From the IMG/VR virus record IMGVR_UViG_3300030104_004611, positions 1 through 34,863 of that record: a stretch of 34,863 nucleotides of DNA. One strand, 5' to 3'. This document shows positions 15,034-23,330 of this stretch, one piece after another. Each line of letters opens with the position of its first letter. The first letter of the stretch is position 1. The notes beneath the pieces were generated by a model that worked only from the letters and a program-made list of their open reading frames with translations, searched no databases and was not told where the DNA came from. Position numbers and translations under genes: made by a program. The stretch comes from a virus.

Positions 15034-16473
15034 TTATTTAGATTGAAAAACGCCAGCAGCCTTGGCTCCAAGGGCTTCCATTTCTTCAGGGGTGCGCGTC
15101 CTGGCGGGCTTGCTTGCGCTCGGAGTTGCTCCATCCAGCCATTTTTCAAGGTCGGCTTTTGGTGTCTTGACGCTCTCAAGCACATTTAGCGCACCGAGTA
15201 GCGTGCCATACATCTTATCAACCCCGGCCTCTGTAAGTACTCTTTCATTACTTGAGGTGCTGCGGTCAATTTCCCACTTGCCGTCCTTCTTGTATATCAA
15301 CTTGGCAATTGCAGGGTTCTTGCGCTGGGCCTCAATTTGACCCTCCATTCGCTGCGCAGTCGCCTTTGCCTCGGCTTCTATCTTATTAATGTTACCAAGG
15401 GTTCTGCGGTTCACCACATCCTTGTTGCTGACTGCTGCTGACCTGGGTGAATCCTGTGTTGTTCGCCTTTGCTTGTGATCGAATCTTATCTTATTTATTG
15501 CGTTGTTATACTTTGTCTTCGCCATATCGACTTGGGCATCAATTCTCGTCTGAAGGTTTGTTTTTGTCGCAGCCATCTGGTCTCTGGTCAGCTTGTCACG
15601 CGCCTTACGTGACGTCTCATCTGCTGAAATTCTTTCGTCCTGTGCAACCTTTCGCATATACGCCAGAAGCAGCTTCACATCATCACCGCTGGCCTTTGAT
15701 GCCTGCGCTGCACGAAAAAATAGAGGCATCGCCTTTTCCACGTTGCCAGCAAAGTCGTACATGCCAGAGCCCTCTTTGATGGCGTTAAACATCTGCCGAA
15801 AGCTGGACTTAAGCTGCTCGGCGTTCTCGGCAATCTGGGCTTCTTGAATGGACTGGCTGACTTCGGCTTTGGCTTGGGATTTGGCTTGGGCTCTTTCGGC
15901 TTCGGTCGCAGCATCCCTGGTTGCTAGAGCCTCAGCCTCAGACCGCAACATGGAGTCGGCCCACTCAGCCGCCTGCTCTTGGGTGTCTCCACTCTGAACC
16001 GCTTGCGCTATGAGTGATTCCCTGTTCGCTCTGGTCAGCGTAGACTCCATATCTTCTGGGCTAACAACCTTCGCCATGGGCACACCAGTCACACTGGCGT
16101 CCATGGGTGGGGGTCGAAGATACTGCTGAGGTACAGCCGCCCCCGGCGAGGGTGCGGGGGATGCGCCAAGACCTTGAGAGGGAGGTTTTGGCACTTCCGG
16201 GAGCGGCTGCTTCTCCTGTATACCAGCAAGTCGTCTCGCTCGGTCAACTCTTTCTGCCAGTGGTGCGGTTGCACCTTGGCGGCGAGCCATCATGTCAAAG
16301 ACTGGGTCCATCATTTCGGGCGTTACTGAGGGGTCATCAGGGATTATCTTCTCAATAATCTGCTGGGCGTTAAGGCCCAGCTTAAGCCACTGATTAATCT
16401 CAGACGCAAGGTTACGCCTACCTGAAGCAACCTTTGGCATCTGAACCACTCTGCGTCTGAGAATACGTGCCAT
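15034..16473 (-). CDS. Putative internal virion protein (479 aa)
   Basis: An alpha-helical, Ala/Gln/Lys-rich protein. It has an N-terminal basic patch, a Pro-rich linker at ~88-135, and then long charged helices (residues ~140-350, e.g. AEAERAQAKSQAKAEVSQSI) likely to form coiled coils. It lies between a smaller helical protein and the giant internal protein. This arrangement recalls T7 gp14-gp15-gp16, whose products assemble inside the head and are ejected with the DNA. No enzymatic motif is visible. The start overlaps the previous stop by one base (TAATG). Confidence 0.58.
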   Translation of the reverse strand: MARILRRRVVQMPKVASGRRNLASEINQWLKLGLNAQQIIEKIIPDDPSVTPEMMDPVFDMMARRQGATAPLAERVDRARRLAGIQEKQPLPEVPKPPSQGLGASPAPSPGAAVPQQYLRPPPMDASVTGVPMAKVVSPEDMESTLTRANRESLIAQAVQSGDTQEQAAEWADSMLRSEAEALATRDAATEAERAQAKSQAKAEVSQSIQEAQIAENAEQLKSSFRQMFNAIKEGSGMYDFAGNVEKAMPLFFRAAQASKASGDDVKLLLAYMRKVAQDERISADETSRKARDKLTRDQMAATKTNLQTRIDAQVDMAKTKYNNAINKIRFDHKQRRTTQDSPRSAAVSNKDVVNRRTLGNINKIEAEAKATAQRMEGQIEAQRKNPAIAKLIYKKDGKWEIDRSTSSNERVLTEAGVDKMYGTLLGALNVLESVKTPKADLEKWLDGATPSASKPARTRTPEEMEALGAKAAGVFQSK

Positions 16474-17120
16474 TAGAATATACTCTTAAAGAGGTTGCCA
16501 ACCCCTCTGAAGGGTGAGCTAAGCGCCCCCGCGTTCAGCTCTTGATTAATGCGATCAGTCAGCATAGCCTTAAGCGCAGGATCCTCGGTCTGTCGCCTAG
16601 CAGCCCTCAAGTAGTTGGCCCGGTCCAGGTTTGCGCCGACAAGATCTTCTTCAGGCATCCCCGCGAGGATTGCAGCAAACTGCTCCTGGGCGTTCCTCTG
16701 TCGGTCAAGAAGCTCCGAGCGTTCCATCGTCTTGGTAGCCTCGACATCTGCCGCAGCCATCTTTGCAGCCTGGATTCTTGCGTCATCTTGAGCCTTTTGG
16801 GCTGAGATTGCACGCTCAGTGTCGCGCCCAACCTGACCAAGTGCTGCGAGTGTGCCACCGCCAGCAGCCCTTCGCCCTGCTGCCTGGAACTGGCTGGCAA
16901 GACCCCTTGCTGCCTGAGCCCTCATCTCGGCAAGGCTCTTATCGCTTGCCTCTTGGGCCAAGGTTACACCCTCTTGAGCCAGGGTTATCTGGTCGGCAAG
17001 AGCCTGGGCTGCACGCCCTCGCGCCCGTTCGCTCTGACCGTATGACTCCCGCCTAATCCTTGCCGCATCGGCGGCGTCGTCTCTCCAACCGGTTAGCTGT
17101 TGCCCTTTCGACCAAACCAT
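16473..17120 (-). CDS. Putative small internal virion protein (215 aa)
   Basis: An almost wholly helical, Ala/Arg/Gln/Glu-rich protein with a small Gly-rich hinge near residue 85-95 (RRAAGGGTLAALGQVG). It ends in a basic/hydrophobic tail (FRGVGNLFKSIF) that could insert into or contact a membrane. It heads the run of three helical genes before the fibres, and its size is close to T7 gp14, the smallest ejection protein. A coiled-coil connector is the alternative. No sequence family can be named. Confidence 0.55.
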   Translation of the reverse strand: MVWSKGQQLTGWRDDAADAARIRRESYGQSERARGRAAQALADQITLAQEGVTLAQEASDKSLAEMRAQAARGLASQFQAAGRRAAGGGTLAALGQVGRDTERAISAQKAQDDARIQAAKMAAADVEATKTMERSELLDRQRNAQEQFAAILAGMPEEDLVGANLDRANYLRAARRQTEDPALKAMLTDRINQELNAGALSSPFRGVGNLFKSIF

Positions 17121-17124
17121 AACC

Positions 17125-18732
17125 CTACTCCTGATTGCTTGTGACCGTGGTGGTCTTGCCTATAATGTAAACCCAATTGCCGTAATGGGGGACGATAATC
17201 TCGCCAGTGTCGAGGAGTTCTAGTCCAGTCGTGTCCTTAATGCCCCATCGGACTTCGATGAAGCTCTCTTGCCCCTCCGTGGCCGGCGTGCTGCCCGACC
17301 CTCCCGTCCAACTGCCCACATTCACCCTGGGGTTTGCCTCAGTCCGGGCTTGCCCAATGAAGAATGGCCTGCCCTGCTGCCCGTAGTTGGTGCTCGTCTG
17401 GCCCGTTATGTAGACCAGCGGGATACTAACAACCTCCCAGAAGTCTGTCAGCGTGTCAGTGAGCGCGACACTGCACTCGTCAACCTCGTGCGATGCTGCG
17501 CCGTATGGGCTCCAGCTTAGATATGCCACCTGTTGATAGGCATGAAGGTCAGACCTGAGACCGGACCCTATGCCCACGCCGACGTTATGAGTAAAGGTGC
17601 CGGAAGATGGCGGCATTGCCTTCTCGTAGTTGGCGCACGCGATTACGTGGTGGACCGTGAAGTTGTTGGATATGGGGATAACCCTGCGGTCCACAATCAT
17701 CGTTTGATATGGGGCCGTGCCAATATATGGCTGGTATGATACGTTGTCTTTCGTGATGTTACCGCTCCGGTTCCCCCACATGGGGACCGCTATGACCTTA
17801 TAAGCAGACCCGTCTGTGAGATTCTCATCGGCGGGCAGCTCAGAGTGAATGTTGTAACCGCCCCTGAGTTTATCCCTGAATATCTTGTCGACCTTCCCAA
17901 GGGCAGTCTGGATTCCGTCGTATACGGGCGTGTTGTCGTCTGCCGTTATGGTGTCGCCTGGAATTGGTGCCGTAACTGTAATCGGCGTCGTCTGCACGGC
18001 GCCATTGTGAATAGATGGAATGTTCTGAACGTACTTGCCGCCCGACGGGTCATGAACGTCACGGGGCACCAATTTGGTGCTCAGTTTCATCCAGATGTTA
18101 AGGTTGGGCAGCGCAAGGGTGTGTGTGTTCCCGATGTCGGGGGCAACCACCCTCAAGATATACGTCCTCATCGGACTAAGCTCTGAGCTAATCTCGGAGA
18201 ACGTGTGCGGGTTTAGGCCGGCCTCCCACGCTGCCGCCGGTATCGTATTCGACCAAACTGTCGAATACCTAGTCTGGTCTGCGGGCGGGGACGCCTTACT
18301 CTCTTGCTCAGTCTCAAGAATTGAGACCTCAAGCTTATAGTCAGACAGTGCCCCAAAGTAAGCCTTGCTCGCGTCGGCGTCGTTCCATGCGCCTATCCCA
18401 GCAAGCTCGTCATGGGAGTCGAAATAGAACCCAACGTCCTCAATCTTGAAGACAGCGGTCTCTTGGCCAGAGTAGTAGTTTGTCCATATGGGGTCGTCCT
18501 GGTACGCAGGGAGAACGAACGGTATGGATGTCGCCAAGCGGTTGGCGTCGAAGTTTGGGACGGACAGGTGAATGGTAAATGGGGCGTCTGGTGTTTCCAT
18601 CTGGTCAGCCACCACCCCGTCGGGGCCTCCCGCTTTCTCTGTAAGGTTAAGCAAGGCGGAACTGACCGCAGTGTAAATGTGCCCCACCTGTAGCTTTACG
18701 CCCCGTGCCAGCCTATTAAAGGTGTGCTTCAT
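17125..18732 (-). CDS. Putative virion structural protein (535 aa)
   Basis: A large beta-rich protein (many Val, Thr, Tyr and Pro; IHLSVPNFDANRLA, TYILRVVAPDIG, NWVYIIGKTT) without signal peptide, membrane segment or enzymatic motif. It shares a one-base TGATG junction with the upstream 251-residue gene, and both contain PxI-type turns and long beta stretches. They probably act together in the virion. The position between nozzle-like protein and internal proteins suggests a tail or vertex component. It could also be a fibre-attachment or spike protein. Confidence 0.55.
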   Translation of the reverse strand: MKHTFNRLARGVKLQVGHIYTAVSSALLNLTEKAGGPDGVVADQMETPDAPFTIHLSVPNFDANRLATSIPFVLPAYQDDPIWTNYYSGQETAVFKIEDVGFYFDSHDELAGIGAWNDADASKAYFGALSDYKLEVSILETEQESKASPPADQTRYSTVWSNTIPAAAWEAGLNPHTFSEISSELSPMRTYILRVVAPDIGNTHTLALPNLNIWMKLSTKLVPRDVHDPSGGKYVQNIPSIHNGAVQTTPITVTAPIPGDTITADDNTPVYDGIQTALGKVDKIFRDKLRGGYNIHSELPADENLTDGSAYKVIAVPMWGNRSGNITKDNVSYQPYIGTAPYQTMIVDRRVIPISNNFTVHHVIACANYEKAMPPSSGTFTHNVGVGIGSGLRSDLHAYQQVAYLSWSPYGAASHEVDECSVALTDTLTDFWEVVSIPLVYITGQTSTNYGQQGRPFFIGQARTEANPRVNVGSWTGGSGSTPATEGQESFIEVRWGIKDTTGLELLDTGEIIVPHYGNWVYIIGKTTTVTSNQE

Positions 18733-19487
18733 CAGACAATCTCTTCAAGATAATGGACGGTCATGCCCGGGATGATCGTTTGATAGGGCCGTGCAGACCA
18801 CCCGCCAACGCTCTGCGGTATCACAACCTGGTATAGCACCCTTGCGCCCGCAGGTATCGCAACCCCCAGATTCTGGAATGAGACGACGTTGCCAGCCAGG
18901 TCTTCCGTGTGAGCGGGAAGCATGTCAGCCGTGGGTGCGCCGCCCGTGCGCCTAAATCTCCATGAGTCGTCCCTAATCAGGTGCTTTACGGCCTCAAAGC
19001 TGTTCAGGTGCCTGTCCTGGCCCTCTCCGTCGGCGTTGACGCTAATCAGCAGATGCATGGCGTTGTCGGTCAAGGCGTTAATAAACACGGAGTCTGTTAC
19101 CGCGTTGAAGTGAAGCTCGTTGACTATGCATGGCGAGACGTGATGAACACCGCTAGACCATGCGAGCTGGTCACCCGTGGCGGGGGAGGCGATGTTCCCG
19201 TTGTAGCAACCCTTGATTCTGACCGGGTTGACAACCTTGTCTAGGCCACCAGCGACAACCCATGGTGAAGAGTTATACAGGGGACCCCACGGGTACGGAA
19301 AGAACGAACCCATACCCCCAGGCATGAATCCCAGGTGAATTGTCTGCTCTACATATCGAGGCAATATGTCGCCACGGGGGATCGCGTTGATGCGCCCCTC
19401 GACTGTATCGAGGGCGCCCTGAATCCTGTTGCCGTCAACGGTCGTACCCTCGCTAAACTGCTCCCTAATGATGCGGTTAGACGCCAT
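18732..19487 (-). CDS. Putative virion structural protein (251 aa)
   Basis: The start follows a strong ggggaggtg ribosome-binding site. The N-terminus reads IIREQFSEGTTVDGNRIQGALDTVE and then IPRGDILPRYVEQTI. I have an impression of this GTTVDGNRI...N.IP pattern in virion proteins of environmental podovirus contigs, where it usually begins a tail or fibre-attachment protein; not verified. The rest is beta-rich and ends in GMTVHYLEEIV. It may be an N-terminal virion-anchoring protein for a fibre or for the neighbouring 535-residue protein. Confidence 0.58.
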   Translation of the reverse strand: MASNRIIREQFSEGTTVDGNRIQGALDTVEGRINAIPRGDILPRYVEQTIHLGFMPGGMGSFFPYPWGPLYNSSPWVVAGGLDKVVNPVRIKGCYNGNIASPATGDQLAWSSGVHHVSPCIVNELHFNAVTDSVFINALTDNAMHLLISVNADGEGQDRHLNSFEAVKHLIRDDSWRFRRTGGAPTADMLPAHTEDLAGNVVSFQNLGVAIPAGARVLYQVVIPQSVGGWSARPYQTIIPGMTVHYLEEIV

Positions 19488-19490
19488 GGG

Positions 19491-20051
19491 TCACACCTCC
19501 CCAAACAGGGTGACGTTTAAGTGGGGCCAGCCAGTCTCATTGACGCCCGACACAATGGTGACATCGGTGGCCAGGTTGGCCGCATCGCTAACCACCGCAT
19601 TCGACGCACCCTGCATTACGCCAGTATCCTCGTCAGACCGAAACCTGCACCCAAGAAAAGTGGCTTTAGAGCCTGCGGCAACGGTAACAAAGGCCGTGGT
19701 TAGGTTCGTGCCGGCGTCTCGAATGAAGGTGCAGCCCCTGAACATCGCAGGCATTGTGCCCGTAACCTCGACGAGGGCGTCTTCACCCTTGAATGTGACC
19801 CCCTCAATCGTGGCTCCGTCCGTAATCTTGACCAGGCCACTGAATTGAGCACCCTGCACTGCCTTAATCTCGGTATGCGGAGAGTCAGACGTGTGACCCT
19901 TAAAGTCTCCATCTATCAGAACGGTCTCGTTGCGCTTCAGGCTGTGCCTAATGGAGTCCTTCTGGACCGTTAATCGGTGATATCCGTCAACAATCCCCTC
20001 ATTTCGGAGGCCTGTGAGGGTCTGTTTTGAGGGCCTAAGCAGTCTGAACAT
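19491..20051 (-). CDS. Predicted beta-helix virion protein (186 aa)
   Basis: Residues ~60-150 have a repeated pattern of short beta strands with GxxFxG and GCxF turns (GATIEGVTFKGEDALVEVTG, FRGCTFIRDAG, FLGCRFRSD), characteristic of a right-handed parallel beta-helix. Such folds build phage tailspikes and needle-like virion parts, sometimes with glycan-cleaving activity. At 186 residues it is short for a tailspike, and no catalytic residues are evident. It sits directly after the nozzle-like gene with an aaggagggg ribosome-binding site. Confidence 0.6.
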   Translation of the reverse strand: MFRLLRPSKQTLTGLRNEGIVDGYHRLTVQKDSIRHSLKRNETVLIDGDFKGHTSDSPHTEIKAVQGAQFSGLVKITDGATIEGVTFKGEDALVEVTGTMPAMFRGCTFIRDAGTNLTTAFVTVAAGSKATFLGCRFRSDEDTGVMQGASNAVVSDAANLATDVTIVSGVNETGWPHLNVTLFGEV

Positions 20052-20053
20052 GG

Positions 20054-22654
20054 CTACCTGCCCCTCCTTCGGGCGCCGCCGATGACCTTGTACGTCATCC
20101 TCGCCGCGTGGAGCCTGACAGACTCGGCCTTGTCTTTGATGAAGCCGAAGAGGGTGACACCGATACTGCCTCCCCTGGCGCTGGTGCTCATTGCTATGGA
20201 GTCGACCTGCTCGTTGTCTATGAGGAGGTCTCCCGTCGCAGCAACTGCGGGGTCGCCGTATTTGGCGATGCTGAAGACTTTCTGGACCATTGTCCCCGCA
20301 GAGTTCTGGATTCTTGTGCGTATGGAGATCTTCTCTGGGGCCGTAGAAAGGCCGTCTGTGCCATCAACCACCTGGCTGTTATAGATTCCATTATCTGAGC
20401 CGAACGCGGCGTTATAGAGGCCGTAAGGGTAGGGTGTTGTCCCTGTCACGGCCTTTCCGTGTGATGTTATCCTCGTGTAAAGCCCTCGTGTCCTAAGCTG
20501 GTCGCTGTTGTCAGAGCGCGTCGTCGGGGCTTTGTAGAGGTAGTTCACAGGCTGGCCGAGGCCGTACACTGCCGGCTCCGTAGTATAACTGAGTTCGTTT
20601 ACATACACGCTGGCGTCGATGTCTGTGGGGAGGACGCCATCATCTATCTGCGCCACGTATCCGGCGGGGTGCGCCCAGCCAAACGTGTTGATGGGCTTTG
20701 TTGCATCAACTGGCTCGAATTTCACGTATATCAACGGGTTCTTGTTCCGCAGGTTTAACTCTTGCCTCCCGGCAGCCGCCCAAATAATCATGATGCTGTT
20801 GCCGGCGATATCCGACCCCACCCCATGCTCCCACCTGTCCGCGAAGATGCCCGCCGCCGTGCCCTGTCTCTCGTGCGGCACAGAATAACTCAGATGCGTT
20901 CCGCCAGACATGACCGGCTTCCAGTATGTCGTATTGAACCCAAGCTCAAACTGCCAGCGGGTTGGCGCCTGCGATGCCGGCGCTAATAGGTCGGGAGGCA
21001 CCCCTGACAGCAGGAACACATACTCGCCAGAGGCGTTGATTTCGGTGAGTTCAAAGTAGAAGGCTGGTGCCGACTCTGGGGCAACCTGGGTCTCCAGACG
21101 CAGATTGGAGATCATATTCCTAACTATTACGTCTTTCTCGTTCTGAAAGCTGCCGTCTGTGCCGCCACCCCTCCCAAGCTCATAGATGCTGTATGGGCGG
21201 GCGGTCACCGACCCCAAACCCTGCCCTGGATACTCTGTCGGGTTATCCAGTGAGACCACATACGTCTCACCAAGCAGGGATAATGCCTGAGCCTGGTTGA
21301 CGGGGGTCGTCGCTACCACCTTGGACGGGGTCGGACTGTAAAAATAGTTCTCAAAGTCCCACAACAGCCAAGTCTCGTTCGAGAAAACCCAGACCTTGCT
21401 GTCAAACGAGCAGTATATCTCGTCAAAATGCTCGTTATAGCCAACGTGCGGTGCCGTCGGCGGTGCGCTAAAACTCTCTGGCTGTTGTAGCGCCAGCCCT
21501 GTAAGCCCCGCCTGTGTCGCATAATGGGAGAAGGGGTCTGACACGCCCGCTCTCCAGTATTCCTGAATCGGGTCTGACAGGGTTGCGTAATCAAAGTTGC
21601 CAGAGATGGCGTGAACACCCCGACTAGAAACCCAGATGGGGACACCCTTTGCCGTCATCAATGCCGACGGCGCCACGCAGCCAACCTCTGAAGAGAGCTT
21701 TGTCAAGATCCCGCCCGACAGAAGGCCGGTCTGAGTAAGAGCTGGCTGTATTACCCACGTCTCGGTGTCGGAGAAGACATAGATTAACTGCCCGTTTGAT
21801 GCCAGCCCGGTGATGTTAGACAGAACGGGTATGATGTCAGAGTTGCTAGCCTTGATATTGTTGGGCAGAAAGGCATCAGAGTAGAAGATGGTGTTGCCAG
21901 AGGCGTAAACCAGGGAACCCTGGTGCTCGCACATGGCAGAAACGCCGGCCAGGTCGCTGTTTGTGACATAATTAAAGGCCTCAGTGTTTAACCCATCAGA
22001 GAAAACCACTGGGGTAACAGAGCTTACCTCACCCCTCGCTGGAGACCAGTCGTAGTCATCCGCACCCTGAAGTTGAGCGTTACGCTCAACAACCAGAGAG
22101 GGCCTGTAGACGTAGACTCCAATGTCATCGTTAGAAAAGTATAGGTTCCCGGCCAACTCCTGGAAGGCTACAGGCTGGGCGCCAGACATCGTCCAATTCG
22201 CCGCCGCCTTATCAGCCGCCGTCTCGTAGCAAGCCTTCAGAACTCTCGTCTCATGGAACGAGCGACCACCGTCCCCGGTAACCTTGTGGAGAACGTGCTC
22301 AACGCGCACATTATCGTTAACATCAAAGACCGAGACAGAGTAGACTGTCGCGTATGTACCAACCTCTCGACTCTCACCTGTGAACAAATTTGCTGATAAC
22401 ACTGTAATTATCTGGGTATGGCCGAACGCTGTCTTCAGAGCGTAGCTTCCCAGGTGCTTCTTATATCCTAGAGGTGAAGACGATGACCCATTGATGGACA
22501 TCGTCGAATCGCCTCTATAAAGAAGACCAAACCCCGGCCTTACAGCCCAAGAGCCCTGCCTGTTCTCCATGTTGCGGACAAAGCTGCCATCGTTTGCCGG
22601 GTCGAGCGACATCGTGGGGCTAAGGATGTCCAGTTGCTGCTTAGATGTCGCCAC
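20054..22654 (-). CDS. Putative tail nozzle / stabilisation protein (866 aa, gp12-like)
   Basis: The gene starts with GTG at 22654 behind aggag. The protein is large and beta-rich, with propeller-like repeats: GSLVYASGNTIFYSDAF, a segment near residues 290-305 (GQLIYVFSDTETWVIQP) and GCVAPSALMTAKGVPIW followed by SSRGVHAIS near 325-350. This pattern (expected value read-out, 'GC..S', 'GV..S..G') is shared by T7 gp12-type nozzle and P22-type stabilisation proteins that close the end of the short tail. Position right after the adaptor gene supports this. Residues beyond ~560 are extra C-terminal beta domains. Confidence 0.68.
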   Translation of the reverse strand: MATSKQQLDILSPTMSLDPANDGSFVRNMENRQGSWAVRPGFGLLYRGDSTMSINGSSSSPLGYKKHLGSYALKTAFGHTQIITVLSANLFTGESREVGTYATVYSVSVFDVNDNVRVEHVLHKVTGDGGRSFHETRVLKACYETAADKAAANWTMSGAQPVAFQELAGNLYFSNDDIGVYVYRPSLVVERNAQLQGADDYDWSPARGEVSSVTPVVFSDGLNTEAFNYVTNSDLAGVSAMCEHQGSLVYASGNTIFYSDAFLPNNIKASNSDIIPVLSNITGLASNGQLIYVFSDTETWVIQPALTQTGLLSGGILTKLSSEVGCVAPSALMTAKGVPIWVSSRGVHAISGNFDYATLSDPIQEYWRAGVSDPFSHYATQAGLTGLALQQPESFSAPPTAPHVGYNEHFDEIYCSFDSKVWVFSNETWLLWDFENYFYSPTPSKVVATTPVNQAQALSLLGETYVVSLDNPTEYPGQGLGSVTARPYSIYELGRGGGTDGSFQNEKDVIVRNMISNLRLETQVAPESAPAFYFELTEINASGEYVFLLSGVPPDLLAPASQAPTRWQFELGFNTTYWKPVMSGGTHLSYSVPHERQGTAAGIFADRWEHGVGSDIAGNSIMIIWAAAGRQELNLRNKNPLIYVKFEPVDATKPINTFGWAHPAGYVAQIDDGVLPTDIDASVYVNELSYTTEPAVYGLGQPVNYLYKAPTTRSDNSDQLRTRGLYTRITSHGKAVTGTTPYPYGLYNAAFGSDNGIYNSQVVDGTDGLSTAPEKISIRTRIQNSAGTMVQKVFSIAKYGDPAVAATGDLLIDNEQVDSIAMSTSARGGSIGVTLFGFIKDKAESVRLHAARMTYKVIGGARRRGR

Positions 22655-22658
22655 TGAA

Positions 22659-23330
22659 CTACTCCTGTACCCAACTCGCCCCTCGTGGAACCCTGGTGCT
22701 CTGCAAGAATGAGCGCATCTCCTGGGTGAACTGTGCCGTCTTAGCCTCTAGCTGCTCGTTCACACCGTTATCAATCACGCTGTAGTGCTTGGCAGCAAAC
22801 ATGGCGATAAGAGGGTGAAACTGAGGAAAGTCATCCACAAACCCAGAAGCCGCAGAGAAGTCAACACTGGCTTCTTTGAGGTAGTTAACCCTGACAGTGC
22901 CCGTCTGCGCCGTGGCAAAGCGGAGGGTGGAGGCCCGCAACCATGCGATAGGCGTAGACAGAATCGGGTACGGGTAGTCTGTAATCTCGCGGTTATCTAC
23001 TACCAAGTCGTAATAATACGACACGTCATCTGTAGACATCATGGCCACAGAATGGATCTTGAGCATGGGGTTTGTTGATGCTGCACCCAGTAACACATCT
23101 CCAGCAGCACCACCGTCTGGAACAACCGCTGTTAAGTCAATCGTCTTTGCGCTGCTCAACGTGTAGTTGACGGTAGACACCATATCGAGAGGCGTCTCTT
23201 CATAAGCGATGGTCCTGAACTCGTTATGACCCAGCTTGAGGAATAGGTACTTGTCCGTCTCGTTGACGAACGTGTTATCACTCTCGTCAATCACCATCTC
23301 GAAGTATCGCAACAACTCAGTGGTGTTCAC
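22659..23330 (-). CDS. Head-to-tail adaptor protein (223 aa, gp11/gp6-like)
   Basis: The gene starts with GTG and overlaps the portal stop (GTGA), preceded by gggagag. The sequence begins with a helix (TELLRYFEMVIDESD). Middle strands follow, and a C-terminal helix with VDDFPQFHPLIAMFAAKHY and then AKTAQFTQEMRSFLQSTR. That pattern is typical of adaptor proteins that ring the portal and link it to the short tail. The neighbours (portal before, nozzle-like after) fit. No other family is suggested. Confidence 0.68.
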   Translation of the reverse strand: MNTTELLRYFEMVIDESDNTFVNETDKYLFLKLGHNEFRTIAYEETPLDMVSTVNYTLSSAKTIDLTAVVPDGGAAGDVLLGAASTNPMLKIHSVAMMSTDDVSYYYDLVVDNREITDYPYPILSTPIAWLRASTLRFATAQTGTVRVNYLKEASVDFSAASGFVDDFPQFHPLIAMFAAKHYSVIDNGVNEQLEAKTAQFTQEMRSFLQSTRVPRGASWVQE

